Below are positions 1 through 10,895 of a stretch of 64,000 bases of DNA, one piece after another. This DNA is from Gautieria morchelliformis (taxonomy: Eukaryota > Basidiomycota > Agaricomycetes > Gomphales > Gomphaceae). The notes below the pieces were generated by a model. That model did not search any database. It worked only from the letters and a program-made list of their open reading frames with translations, and was not told the origin of the DNA. Position numbers and translations under genes: made by a program. Where the stretch lies: NCBI GenBank assembly GCA_015179125.1, contig WHVA01000044.1, positions 186,001 through 250,000 of the forward strand, given 5' to 3'. Positions within the stretch are counted from its first letter, which is position 1, and each line of letters begins with the position of its first letter.

Positions 1-330
1 AGACTAATTTACTTGCCTCTCTCAGTGAATTTAGTTGTCACTGAGAGAAGGGGAAATCTGTCTCACTGTGCATGTACTACTACCCGGCCCTTTAGCGCCC
101 AAGAGCTCGCGCGTCGAAGTCATTTCAGACTCCGCTGGGTGCAGCCGCTTGTGAAAGTAGAAATAACAAAATGAAATGGAGAGGTAGGGAGTGACTGGAA
201 AATTTCGAAAATAATCAGAGAAATGGATGCATGGTACAAGAACAATGTGAGAAGAGGTTGGAAACCATACAATAAATCGAATATATTATGCTTGATTTTG
301 GTGCAGGAGCATAAATGCACCCAACACTTC
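1..330 (+). repeat. About 330-bp module duplicated inverted at 16905-17232
   Basis: From the first base to about 330 this matches, with scattered substitutions, the reverse complement of 16905-17232. Both copies contain a small inverted repeat (CTCTCAGTGAATTTAGTTGTC / CACTGAGAG), a long identical stretch around the word CCCGGCCCTTTAGCGCCC, and an intron-like end (TTGATTTTGGTGCAG) followed by codons for E-H-x-C-T-Q-H. Here that is joined to gypsy gag; in the other copy it is joined to a Helitron helicase. Since E-H-Q-C-T-Q-H runs smoothly into helicase sequence there, this copy is more likely a displaced Helitron 5' piece. The repeat may extend beyond the window. Confidence 0.85.
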
Positions 331-1110
331 GAACCTGCCCTCATGGATCCGTTTGCTTTCACCGACTGGGCCGACAATTACCACAACTTTGTTTCCGAAC
401 TCCACAGCAACTTCAGACCATTTGATATGGAAGCCGACCCGGAAAATGAACTCGATAAGCTTCGTATGAAAGACACTCATAAGATAGCTAAATATATCGT
501 CACATTCCAGCAGCTCGCTCCTCGAGTCCAATGGGGAGAAGCCGCACTCCGATGCCAGTTTTACATGGGCTTGCCATCCCAGATCAAGGATGAAATTGCC
601 CGTGTCGGAAAACCTGCCACCCTTACCGACCTTCACAATTTAGCCCAATCCATCGATTCGCGCTACTGGGAAAGACACTCCGAGATTGCTCGCAAAACTT
701 CCGCCCAGAGCAAGAGCGACAAGTCTTCTGACAAGAAGTCTGACAAATACAAGAAGAAGACTAATTCCGGAAACAACAACTCCAGAAACAACAACAACAA
801 CAGTTCCGGATCCAACTCCAGCAACCGGAACAACAACTCCACCCCTCGCAATAACCAGGCCTCTGGTTCCAACACCAACGTCCGGAAGAGCACTCCGGAC
901 CTTTCCGACAAACTTGGGAAGGACGGAAAACTAACCCCTGTAGAACGCCAGTGTCGCATGGACAACAACCTTTGCCTTTTCTGCGGCAAAGGTGGTCACG
1001 TCGCTCGCGATTACACTCGAGCTTCCGCCTCTGCTGCTAAGGCCAAGGGCCGTGTGGTGAAGATGGAAGAGAAATCCGAAGCGACTCCCGCTACGGATGC
1101 AAAAAAATAG
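331..1110 (+). pseudogene. Gag of chromovirus A (N-terminally truncated, damaged zinc knuckle)
   Basis: Retrotransposon capsid/nucleocapsid precursor. The frame is open from 223 but its first 36 codons come from the duplicated module, so real gag begins near 331. A gag core with FTDWADNYHNFVSEL and DKLRMKDTHKIAKY is followed by a low-complexity Asn/Ser linker (about residues 175-215 of the open frame) and a CCHC knuckle CLFCGKGGHVARDYTR in which the last Cys is Tyr (expected C-x2-C-x4-H-x4-C). The frame ends at TAG 1108-1110; the protease follows in another frame. Truncation plus loss of a zinc ligand points to a dead copy. Gag family assignment is from the motif and context. Confidence 0.85.
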
Positions 1111-1185
1111 TCAGCAGTCCTCCAGCCTCCGCACGAGCAGAGGGCTGTGTTGACCCCATCCGTGCGACAAATGAGGTTAAACTCA

Positions 1186-2045
1186 ACGCATCCGCTCTTT
1201 CGTCCTCCGACTCCCTCTCTGTTCCGCTCACTTCCGACACCATTTCCGCACCCCCGTTTACAGCATTGATCAACTCCAGTTCTACTCATTGTTGGCTTGA
1301 TTCCGACTTTGTTCTGAAACATAAACTTCCGACCCACAACATTCCAACAATTCCGCTCCGCCTTTTCGATGGGTCTTCCAACACGGCAATTTCCCAAGTC
1401 GTGGACCTGTCTATCCGTTTCGCTACTGGGGACAACCATGAAGTTACGTTTTACGTTACTCCGCTAGATGCTAGCTGTTCCATTGTACTAGGACACAATT
1501 GGCTCACCCGCTATAATCCACCGATTAACTGGGCATTGGGTCAAATACAGTTCCGTACCCCAGATCATCTTCTGTCTATTCCGACGTCGTCCGCAAAGAT
1601 GGCTCAGGCCTCTTCTGCAACTCTGCGCGTGGATTCAGTTCCTCACTCCGGTCCCGCTTTAGCACCTCCGTCCCTCGAAGCTCCTCGAATTGCGCTCGTT
1701 TCTGCCACCGCTTTCCGCGTATTGCAACGGCAAGAAGATACGACCGTTTTCCAGCTTCACCTTTCTGACTCGGATTCAGTCAAGGCTCATTCCGCCTCGA
1801 CTTCCGCTCCGGTCGACATGAGCTCAGTTCCAGAAGAATATCGTGACTTTCCGGATGTGTTCAATAAGGCCAAAGCCAATAAACCTGCTGAACATTGACC
1901 TTACGATCTGAAGATAGATTTGGAAGAAGGAGCATCTCCGCCCCTTGGACTGATCTACTCTCTTTCGCAAAGTGAACTCCAAACTCTCTGCAAGTTCGTC
2001 GATGAACATCTCAACATGGGCTTCATCCGCCCTTCGCTGTCTCTG
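1186..2045 (+). pseudogene. Protease and N-terminal RT of chromovirus A pol
   Basis: The aspartic protease frame runs from about 1186. The active-site triad expected as D-[ST]-G reads N-S-S (ALINSSSTHCW), so both the catalytic Asp and the Gly are changed; GAC to AAC and GGT to AGT are each one G-to-A step. The rest of the fold is recognisable (VLGHNWLTRYNP). At 1896-1898 an in-frame TGA interrupts EH-stop-PYDLKIDLEEG, where other gypsy pols usually have Arg, so CGA to TGA is likely. The entry to RT follows (SQSELQTLCKFVDEHLNMGF, IRPS) and is lost at about 2045, where unrelated DNA begins. Confidence 0.85.
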
Positions 2046-2862
2046 CTCGCAGCTACGGGAGTCTTCTTGACATCCTCATCGACAAAGAGTTTCACGTAGT
2101 ATTTGCCAGGACGTTTGTCGAACCAAAATGAATGCAAGGAAACCAAACTTGCAATATGTCCTACACCCAATCAATAATCATTTACGCCTCATTAGCAGAA
2201 CAGCAATCGAAGAGGACTTACGTGCTGCAGACCAAGTAGCAAGAACCCGAGGAGAGGGACTTGGCCAAGGGCCAAGGGCATACGTCAGTGGTGGGGGAAA
2301 GAGACTGGATAGCTTGTGTGAGGCTCACAAAGCGACTCTCCGATATCCGTTATATCTGCCATGATCATAGTCGCATTCGAATCTGGGTTTGTATCAAACA
2401 GGCCAAACCACGTCACGAGAATGCTTAGAGAAATATCACCGCGCAGTCAGTCCTATTCTTCGAGATATCCAAAGAAAAACATACACGGCGAAAAGGAGTC
2501 GAAACGAACAGAACACGGAGAGGCGCACAAGCAGAGAGAGGTTAGTGACAAAGCCCTTGCTATATATCAGGCAGCATGTATCACAGTTGATGTAAATCAC
2601 CCACTTCCTGCATGTAATATACACGGTGATGCCACCAACCACACGACGAGGTAACTGATGTCATTTTATGCAACGATGAGAAATGTCGCAAGGAATGTTT
2701 GGCATAACCATAGCCACAGCATGTCCGAGTCTGGGATAAGTAAACTGTCCCATACTACATGTATCAGCGATTGTCCTGCACATCGCGCAATGATTCCGGG
2801 GTAGCCACACCTTAGTGAATGGGAAGGTCTTCGTCGAGAGCCGAATTCGACTCAGCTTGACT
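2046..2862. other. Foreign DNA replacing the RT catalytic core of element A
   Basis: Pol homology stops near 2045 (after F-I-R-P-S) and resumes near 2885 at Y-S-D-T-P-E-K. The RT palm, including the YxDD box, is absent, so roughly 120 residues were deleted and about 0.8 kb of unrelated sequence sits in the gap. No TIR, LTR or target duplication is visible at the edges. On the minus strand, 1990-2150 could encode FWFDKRPGKYYVKLFVDED with an intron-like TGGGTGTAG just upstream, reminiscent of the start of a C2-type beta sandwich; that resemblance is weak. Looks like filler DNA captured during break repair. Confidence 0.6.
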
Positions 2863-3691
2863 CCGAGTGGAGCGGGTCTGTTTTGCTTATTCCGACACAC
2901 CGGAAAAACATCGGGAACATGTCCGCGAAGTACTCCGCCGTCTACGCAAACATCATCTCTACGCAAAAGCAGAGAAATGCGAATGGCATCGCGACACGGT
3001 CGAATACCTAGGCTACATCCTCTCTCCTACGGGTCTTACCATGGCAGAGGACAAGGTCAAGGCAATTCAAGAATGGCCGGAACCCCGAGGTGTTAAGGAT
3101 GTACAGTCTTTCCTTGGCTTCGCCAACTTTTACTGGCGTTTCATTTACAATTTTTCCGACATTACTGTTCCGCTCACGCGTCTCACCAGGAAGGGTGCCC
3201 CATGGAATTTTACTCCGGAATGCTGTTCCACATTTGAAGCTCTCAAATCGGCCTTCACTACGGCTCCCATACTTGGTTTCTGGATTCCTGATGCCCAACT
3301 TGTACTCGAAACCGACGCTTCCGACTACGTGCTAGCCGCCATTCGTTCCATCATTTCCCCCAACGACGGAGAAATTCATCCGATCGCCTTTCATTCCCGC
3401 ACCTTTTCCGCCCCGGAACTCAACTACGACGTCCACGATAAGGAACTACTTGAGATTTTCGAAGCCTTCAAAATCTGGAGACACTACCTCGAAGGTCCAA
3501 CTTATCCGATCGACGTTGTAACGGATCATAAGAACCTTGAGTATTTCGTGACTACTAAGATTTTGACTTGCCGTCAAGTCCGCTGGTCTGAATATCTCGC
3601 ACAGTTCAACATGGTGATCCGCTTCCGCCCCGGAAAGCTCAGAGCAAAACCCGACGCACTCACTAGATGTTGGGACGTCTACCCCAAATAG
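2863..3691 (+). pseudogene. RT connection and RNase H of chromovirus A pol
   Basis: Resumes with YSDTPEKHREHVREVL, then KAEKCEWHRDTVEYLGYILS and VQSFLGFANFYWRFI, the thumb region of Ty3/Gypsy RT. RNase H follows: Asp in LVLETDASDYV, Glu in HDKELLEIF and Asp in VTDHKNLEYF, so the acidic residues are kept. TAG at 3689-3691 interrupts the frame after DALTRCWDVYPK, but the same frame is open on both sides and continues into integrase, so this is one pol reading frame broken by a single nonsense codon. Confidence 0.88.
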
Positions 3692-5275
3692 GGAAGTAGC
3701 GACTATGCCAGTGTTAATCTGCACAACTTCCGCCCAGTATTCTCCACTGAGAAACTGGCATCGCCCCTGCATGCCACAGCATTGCAGTTTCCGCTACTCC
3801 GTGCCTCAATCATTATGGACACCGAGTCTCTCCATTCTGACATCCGTTCCGACCCCATCTCCGCAGCCCACCTCGATGACCCCACCAGTCCTGGATGGTC
3901 CCTCGATTCCAACGGATTTCTCCGGTACAAGTCCTGGATTTACGTTCTGGATACCAATGATCTACGACTTCACGTACTCCAGCAAAGCCACGATCATCCG
4001 CTCTCAGGACACCAAGGCCAGAACAAGACCCTCGACATCATTCGACGTACCTACACTTGGCCCCTCCTCCACATGATGGTCCAAGACTACTGCAAGTCGT
4101 GCACCACCTGTATGCGAGCCAAGCCTCAACGTCACAAACCCTACGGCCTCCTGAAGCAACTTCCAATCCCGGAACAACCGTGGAATTCGATATCCATGGA
4201 TTTCATTGAGAAACTTCCTAAGTCATCTGGCTATGATACCATTCTAGTGATTGTTGACCACCTCACAAAGCAGTCCATCTTTATTCCGACATACGACACC
4301 ATCACTTCCGCCCAGCTCACACAACTCTTCGTGCTCCACGTCTTTTCCAAGCACGGAATTCCTTCCCATGTGACTTCCGACCGTGGATCAGAATTCATGT
4401 CCTCCTTTTTCTGCACGCTCGGCAAGGCTCTCGACATGAAACTCCACTTCACTTCCGGTTATCATCCCGAAGGAGACGGACAAACGGAACGTACTAATCA
4501 GACCCTTGAGCAGTATCTCCGCATCTATTGCAACTACCAACACAGCAACTGGTCCAACCTCCTTCCCCTTGCGGAATTTGCCTACAACAATGCGCCTTCC
4601 GCTACCACCGGAATTTCCCCCTTCTATGCCAACAAGGGCTACCACCCAAATCTCGCCATCCACCCTGAACGCGACCTCGCCTCTGCAAGAGCCCAAGATT
4701 TCGTTGTGGAACTCGACGACCTTCACCAACACCTCCGAGAGAACATCTCCGCTGCACAAAAGAGATACCAAACTTCCACCGATCGGAAACGACTTCCGCA
4801 ACCGGCATTCGAGATAGGCGACAAAGTCTTTGTCAAAGCTGAAAACTTCCGCACCACTCGCCCCTCAAAGAAGCTCTCTGAAAAATACCTTGGCCCTTAC
4901 GAGATCATCACTAAGGCCGGCAGTCGTTCTTTCACTCTCAGACTTCCTGACAATATGCGCGCAGTACATCCGGTATTCTATGTCTCCATGCTTGAGCCAG
5001 CAGTTCCGAATACAATTCCGAATCGAGAACAACCTCCGCCTCCGCCAGTCATCATCGACGGAGAACCGGAATATGAGATCTCAGAAATTCTCAGCTCCAA
5101 GCTCGACAGACGATACCGCTGCCAACTCCAGTACCTGGTCAAGTGGGCAGGCTATGAAAACACCAACGAAGAGACGTCCTGGATTTCCGCCACAGAACTA
5201 GATCACGCCTCTGACCTCGTCTCTGATTTCCACAAGTCTTATCCTGATAAGCCTGGCCCCATTTCCGCGCCCTAG
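3692..5275 (+). CDS. Integrase with chromodomain of chromovirus A pol
   Basis: C-terminal half of pol, in the same frame as RNase H after TAG 3689. Zinc-binding region with HDHPLSGH and CKSCTTC (HHCC type); catalytic core with Asp in SMDFIEKLP, Asp in TSDRGSEF and Glu in GDGQTERTNQTLEQ; a GPY/F-like segment (EKYLGPYEI); then a C-terminal chromodomain (YEISEILSSKL, LQYLVKWAGYE, TSWI). Integrases insert the cDNA into the chromosome, and chromodomains in this clade can direct integration to marked chromatin. This half of pol is open to its natural stop at 5273-5275, but without RT it is not functional in cis. A downstream ATG at 3782 falls in the linker. Confidence 0.9.
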   Translation, partial: GSSDYASVNLHNFRPVFSTEKLASPLHATALQFPLLRASIIMDTESLHSDIRSDPISAAHLDDPTSPGWSLDSNGFLRYKSWIYVLDTNDLRLHVLQQSHDHPLSGHQGQNKTLDIIRRTYTWPLLHMMVQDYCKSCTTCMRAKPQRHKPYGLLKQLPIPEQPWNSISMDFIEKLPKSSGYDTILVIVDHLTKQSIFIPTYDTITSAQLTQLFVLHVFSKHGIPSHVTSDRGSEFMSSFFCTLGKALDMKLHFTSGYHPEGDGQTERTNQTLEQYLRIYCNYQHSNWSNLLPLAEFAYNNAPSATTGISPFYANKGYHPNLAIHPERDLASARAQDFVVELDDLHQHLRENISAAQKRYQTSTDRKRLPQPAFEIGDKVFVKAENFRTTRPSKKLSEKYLGPYEIITKAGSRSFTLRLPDNMRAVHPVFYVSMLEPAVPNTIPNREQPPPPPVIIDGEPEYEISEILSSKLDRRYRCQLQYLVKWAGYENTNEETSWISATELDHASDLVSDFHKSYPDKPGPISAP

Positions 5276-5406
5276 TCAATTCCGACCCAATTTCCGATAC
5301 CCCATTGAATCTTACAGTTCCCAAGTTACATGTCAAAATCCGATTAATTCTCCAATATGCTATTTTTCCGACACTTCAAGAAATTAATTACAAGACTCTT
5401 AGACAC

Positions 5407-6654
5407 CTACTCCTCCCTCATCGTTTCCCTCTCGCCCTCGTTCTCCGCTTCCAGACCTTCTTCTGCATGCCCTATCCTCACATTCACCAACTCAGTCCCC
5501 ACCCTCGCTTCCGCCCTTTGGCTCATACCCGCTTCTGCCTCGTTCTCCTGCTCCTGCATGCGCACCTCCATGCGATCCCGGAGCATGTCGTTCTGCCACT
5601 GGAACTCCCATTTAAATTGCTCCAAAACCGTCAACATGACAGTCATTTGGTTCTGGAACGACAGCAACTGCTGTTCCTGAACCACCGCCATCTCCGCAAG
5701 GAGGTTCCGGATCCCGCGTTGGGTTTTCTGGATGCCCCTCAACGAATCGGCGATGTCGAATAACGGCGACACCATGGAGAAGCGGTTGAGTACCGCTGTC
5801 TCCGAGTTCCTGGTCACTGGAAATCCTTCCGAGGCTTTTTTCCCGCTGGATCCCAGTTTCAACTTGGGGGTTTCAAGCCCCTCGGTATCGACCCTGCACC
5901 TTGTCCTTTCCACCCTCGTGGCGCAACCGTCCACAATGCAGCGCCTCTTCTTGTCTCGGCACTGTTCGCAGGAGGTCTCCCACGGATTTTTAGACCACAC
6001 GCAGTCCAGTCCCTTCGTTTCGCATGGGTCGCACGGGGATTTCTCTTCCTCATCATCGTCCCTCATTTTCCGCTTCTTCATCGCGGGATTCTCCAGCCCC
6101 AACTCCTGCAACTCCAGTATCTGGGCCATCTTCTCCTTCCGAGCCTGCTGGAACTCGTCCGCCCTCCGTTTCCGCTCCGCAACGACCTTCAGCATGGGAG
6201 CAACTCCCTTTGCTTCCCCTTGGTCTCCGGAGGTGGTGTGCTTTCCGCAGTGTTTTCCGCTTCCGACTCACCCTCGGATTCTACGACCCTCTGGCAGTTC
6301 TTTCCGTGAGCTTCAGAAACACCTCACATGACATTTCTGACTCACCCGGGATTTCCCTGCTTTTTCCGCCACGGCCTTGTCCTCCGCAGCTTTTTTGGCC
6401 GCGTCCCGTTTCCGCTGTTCCTCGTGGAGGCGCGACTCCTCCTTGCAGCGTTTACAGTCCCGTTCCTCCTTCTGCTTCTGCTCCTGGTCCCGACGCTCCT
6501 GTTCCCTGCGCTCCTCCTCCAGCTGTTCCTTCTCTTTCCTTGCAGCTTCCTCGGCCGCTTGCTTTTCCGCCAGCTTCTTCTGTGCAAGAAGATCGTCGAA
6601 ATATTTCTGCTTTTTGGCACTGGACATCTTTGAGAGATCAGGTTGGGAGTTCAT
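5407..6654 (-). CDS. Antisense gene between pol and 3' LTR of A: coiled-coil protein with Zn2Cys6-like cluster
   Basis: Lies wholly inside element A but on the opposite strand. Exon 1 (6654-6346, 103 codons) begins MNSQPDLSKMSSAKKQKYFD and is almost entirely charged Ala/Glu/Lys/Arg coiled coil with a CKRC pair; it stops at a perfect GTGAGT donor at 6345. Exon 2 reads from about 6240 (an AAAG acceptor would keep the frame, 105-nt intron; the better looking GCCAG at 6291 would not) to TAG at 5407. It carries KRRADEFQQARKEK, then six Cys spaced C-x2-C-x6-C-x10-C-x2-C-x6-C (5938-6033, with RDKKRR before the last Cys), which is the spacing of fungal Zn2Cys6 DNA-binding clusters, then a second coiled coil. 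I do not recognise the family. DNA or RNA binding is inferred from the cluster only. It could be a captured host gene or a regular accessory gene of this element. Confidence 0.65.
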
Positions 6655-6760
6655 GGTGGCTAGGATAAAGACGCGTTTGCTTCCCGCCTATCTTTCGAAC
6701 TCCGACGCGTTTGTTCACAGGTCACGTGATCCGATCTGTGGTCTCGCGGGGCTCGACCTT

Positions 6761-6770
6761 AGAAGGGAGA
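6761..6770 (+). other. Polypurine tract of element A
   Basis: AGAAGGGAGA lies 3 nt upstream of the 3' LTR start, the usual place for the plus-strand primer of reverse transcription. Confidence 0.7.
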
Positions 6771-6773
6771 TAC

Positions 6774-7426
6774 TGTTATGACCGTTCATTTCCGACTTCC
6801 GACCTTCAGTTCTGCAACACTGTCTGCCCCTCCGATATTTCCGACATTCCGCCCATTGTTCTATTCCCTTGTTCTTTCGACTCGATTACTCGGACCCACC
6901 GGACCCGCTTCATCGTTCATTAAAACCATATGTCCGGCCCTCCTTGTGTTTCATTGTCAGATATGTTTTCCTGACCCCTTGTTCTTTGCCATTGTTTTAC
7001 CTTACCCTGAACCCCCCTTGTAGTCCCATTGTTCCCAATTAGTTAGTTCCCACGCATTGTCTACTCGACTTCCACTTCCCCCGGAATTTGCTTAGTACTA
7101 CCCCATTACCTGTTGTCTCAGCTCTTTGTATAAAAGCCTGTCATGTATGTCTGTTATTCTGCAATCAGATAAACACCTTCGATACTTGATTTCCTCTGCT
7201 CCATCTCCTGTTCTTAGCACAGCAAGTCTAGCAAAACCTCAGTCTCTCCGCCTTCCGTGTCCGCCTCAATTCCGCCCCAAGTTCCAACCAGTCTTCAGTT
7301 CAGTACATTCCGCCTTCCGACCCATTTCCGCAATACCTAGGACAATAGTTCATTGGGGGCACAACCTACAAGTTGAAGCCGCTGTCCTTTCCAGTTCCGA
7401 CTTGGCGGAAATCTCGATACGTAACA
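6774..7426 (+). repeat. 3' LTR of chromovirus A
   Basis: Begins TGTTATGACC and ends ACGTAACA, a TG...CA terminus, 653 bp. A TATA box (TATAAAA) sits at 7129-7135, so transcription of a complete element would start about 30 bp further on. The right border abuts element B pol at the word AGGGT, presumably one half of a target duplication whose other half is outside the window or lost. No matching 5' LTR is visible. Confidence 0.82.
7129..7135 (+). promoter_or_regulatory. TATA box in the A LTR
   Basis: TATAAAA within the LTR, in the sequence GTATAAAAGCC. Confidence 0.6.
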
Positions 7427-10400
7427 AGGGTGTGTGGTACGGATGTCACTTGCATCTAGATACACCTTGTCTCCAACTTGGTACTCTGGGGCAGGAACCC
7501 GGCGTTGGTTGTAGTACCTTGTCATGTCATCCTTGGCCTTCGCAAGGGCCAACTTGGCTTCTGAAAGGGTGGAGTCCATGCCGTCTCGGAACTCATTGAC
7601 CGTCTCGAGTCGGGACTCTGCCTGGCGGGGTTCGAAGCCCATCCGCGGGTGTCGTCCGGAGTCAAGCATGAAGGGAGTCTGTTGTGTGGCGGAATGTACA
7701 TGGTTGTTGTATTGGAATTCCGCCAATGGAAGTAACTCATCCCAGTCATCCTGCCTCTCATTGACAAAGAGGCGGAGATATTGCTCCAACTCCTGATTGA
7801 CCCGTTCCGTCTGTCCGTCACCCTGCGGATGGTACACTGTGGTGGTAGCCAGCTTTATGCTGAGCAGGCAGTAGAGCTCCCGAGTCAGTTCCGCGACAAA
7901 CTGCGGACCTCGGTCGCAAACAATTTGCTTTGGGAGCCCATGCAACTTCCAGACATGTGCAAGGAACAGGCGGGCCGCTCCGAGGGCTGTGATCATCGTG
8001 TGCATCGGAATGAAGTGGGACACCTTGCTTACCGAATCCACGACGTTCATGATCGCGTCGTAGCCATGAGACTCTGGGAGTTCAACAATGAAGTCGACAC
8101 TGATGGTGTCCCAGCGGGATTCGGGAATCGGGAGCGGAACAAGTTCTCCAACGGGCAGATGTCATTGCGCTTTGGTTTGGAGACAAAGGTCACATGTCTT
8201 CACGTACTGTCCAATGTAGCGGGACATCTGAGGCCACCAGTAATTCCGAGCCACTAACTCCAGCGTCTTCCACCTGCCAGCATGCCCAGCGACCCGTGTG
8301 TCATGGTGCTGGGACACGATGCGGCTGCGGAGGTCCACCCCACCTGGAACATAGACCTTGCCTCTGAAGTGGAGCAGTCCATCACGTTCCGACCATTCCG
8401 CTACCCGTACAGACCATGAGTGCCCTTTCCGAAGTTCCTCCACCGCCTTCACCACCGACTCCTCCTTCTCTCCATTCCGGTACTGTCTCCGGATGTCCCG
8501 GAGCATTTCCGCTTCCGCCCCAACTGCAGTCACTCCCTCTAGGGCGCAGATTGCAAAGAGACTAGGGCGGAGCAGTGTCATATCCGTGTTGTCTCCACTT
8601 CTGCTTCCATGATCTGCACGGCGGGATAGGGCATCGGGCTTGCCCATGGTGCAGCTGGGGCGGTGGTGGAGCATGAAGTCAAATCGGGACAGGTGTAGGG
8701 ACCACCGTGCTTGTCGTCGGTTCAACTTCTTAGACGTGCGGAAATACTCGAGGTTCTTGTGGTCTGTCCAGATCTCAAATGGGCATAGAGCACCCTCGAG
8801 GAAGTGTCGCCACTCCTCCAGCGCTCGGATGATTGCCAGCATCTCCTTGTCATGGATCTCATAGTTCCGCTCGACCGGACTAAGGCTTTTAGAGAAGAAG
8901 GCAATTGGATACCATCCCCCATCATCTTCTGATGACTGTTGTGACAAGACCGCTCCGGTAGCTGTGTCGGAAGAATCTGCCTCAACTCGATAAGGGCGAG
9001 AGTCATCAGGAAAGATCAGGACTGGGGCGGAAGTGATCAGCTCTTTGAGTTTGTCAAAGGAGGCCTGTTCCGGCTCTCCCCACTGCCATCCAACCTCCTT
9101 CTTGTTGAGGTCAAAGAGGGCACGAGCGTGGCAGGAGAAGTCCTTGATGAACCGCCGGTAGAAATTGACAAACCCAATGAAGGACTGGACCTCTTTCTTG
9201 TTCCGCGGCACAGGCCAATCCGATACACCGGAAACCTTGACTGGGTCCATTTCCACCTTTCCTTCCGACACAATCACCCCAAGATACTCTATCCGCGTCC
9301 GCTCAAATTCGCACTTTTCCAGCTTGAGACACAGGTTGTATTCCCAGAGCCGTTCCAGCACTCTCTGCACGACTTCCCGATGTTCCGACATTGTTTTTGT
9401 GAAGATGAGGATGTCATCGAGGTAGACGCAGACAACCCCTTCTGATATCATGTCACGGAAAATGTCATTCATCATCGTGTGGAATGTGGCGGGACTGTTG
9501 GTGAGGCCAAAGAACATGACCTGTGGCTCAACGAGTCCTCGGTTGGTGCGGAATGCGGCCTTCCACTCGTCTCCCTCTCAGATCCAAACATTATTGAAGC
9601 CCTAGCGGACATCCAGCTTAGTGAAGTACCTTGCCACGGGGAGTTGTGTGATCAGTTCAGAAATGAGTGGAATGGGGACCGGTTCTTGATCGTGATCGCA
9701 TTCAAGGCCCGGTAATCCTGCACAAGTCTGAGCAAGCCATCCTTCTTCTTGATGAAGAACACCGGAGACGCCATGGGTGACTTGGAAGGGCAGATCCTCC
9801 CTGTACGGAGGTTTTCCGCAAGGAATACATCGAGCTCTACCTGCTCCTTGGGTGACAGCGGGTAGACCTTGCAGTTGGTGGGCTTTGACCCAGGCTCCAA
9901 CTCGATGGCATGGTCCCACAGCTTTCGTGGAGGCAGGGCATCAAATGACTCCTTGGCAAAGACATCCTCGAACTCCCGCAGGTACTCTGGAATTTCCACC
10001 TCCACTTTATCATGCTTCTTGGAGGCTTCAGCAAGGCATTGTGAAATGTTTCCGGTGGCGCCCATGTGTTCCACTTCCGGTGGAAGGTTTACGTACAGCA
10101 AGCGCTCCCCCTCTGCCAGAGTCTCTTCCGGGCTGAGTCGGATGACGTCTGAGTCGGAATCGGAATCGGAATTGGCAGTGGGATCCGGTTCAAATTCTGC
10201 TTCCGAGTCTTCTTCTGCAAGCAGTGGATGGGGGCCAGAACGACATGTCTGTATGAGCTGTTCGGTCTTCCGCTCCTCCTGGCGCTCCTTCCGCACTTCC
10301 GACCGGCACATGTGACACTTGGCTGGGCATCTACTCATCAGTACCTTCCGAGTCTGCCAATTGATCTCCGGGTTGTGCTCCTGAAGCCAGGTAAACCCGA

Positions 10401-10893
10401 GGATGATGTCTTGCTTCCCCAGGCTGGTGACTGCAAAGGAAGTGCGTTCTGTGTGTCCGTCGTAGCGGAGAATTGTGTCTACTATTTCCGTCATGGACCC
10501 TGACTCATTGGGGCTTCCATCCACATTGAACACCGGGATTGCACGTTGCAACTTCCGCATAGTCAGTCGGTTGGTTCCGTTCCACATAGTCCCGGTCCAT
10601 GAACTGACCAGTGGCCCCGCAATCAACAAGGGCGGGTCCAGATTTGACTTCCGCCGTATCTGTTGTCTGGATCTCCACCTTAATGACTAGTGACTTGGGG
10701 CCAGGGGTGGCAGCAACAACATAGCGCTTCGGAAGGCGTCTCTCCAAGGGCGGATGCGGGATGGATGGGGTGTTGGATTTGGTTTTTGTGTGACTTTATC
10801 CGGTGGGTCGGCAAGAAGTGAAGGGAGTGGGGGCTTTTCATTCTCTACTTCAAGACATGCAAACTGGTTATGTACAGGCAGCAGGGGAACACA
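7427..10893 (-). pseudogene. Pol of chromovirus B (frameshifted, 3' truncated)
   Basis: Collinear with the intact pol of C. Protease around 10640-10590 ([19 protein letters not shown]); RT with VCVYLDDILIF near 9430; RNase H with WTDHKNLEYF near 8760; integrase to DIRTTHP at about 7430. Compared with C it has a 4-bp insertion at about 10570 (GGTTGGTTCCG against GGTTCCG), a 1-bp deletion near 9679 (GGGGACC against GGGGTACC), a TGA replacing CGG near 9580 and a TGA replacing CGA at 8162-8164. These breaks give three main open blocks, 10629-9652, 9517-8162 and 8050-7337. The last 30 codons of the final block read into the A LTR and are not pol. Confidence 0.9.
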
Positions 10894-10895
10894 TC

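Larger units (their letters stand above)
331..7426 (+). mobile_element. Chromovirus A: 5'-truncated Ty3/Gypsy LTR retrotransposon
   Basis: Order is gag, protease, RT (core lost), RNase H, integrase, chromodomain, antisense gene, polypurine tract, 3' LTR. The integrase/chromodomain arrangement is that of chromoviruses. The 5' LTR, leader and start of gag are missing and replaced by the module at 1-330. Pol carries two in-frame stops, a replaced RT core and altered protease and zinc-knuckle residues, so it is not autonomous. Its 3' LTR lies against the broken 3' end of element B, so A probably inserted into B; the left half of B is not visible. Confidence 0.9.

Noticed and set aside
4388..4801. 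137-codon minus-strand frame inside integrase of A
   Set aside because: Mirror of the integrase codons, no motif of its own.
5305..5763. 152-codon plus-strand frame after pol of A as an env-like ORF
   Set aside because: Leu/His-rich with no signal peptide or membrane anchor pattern; the opposite strand has the structured protein.
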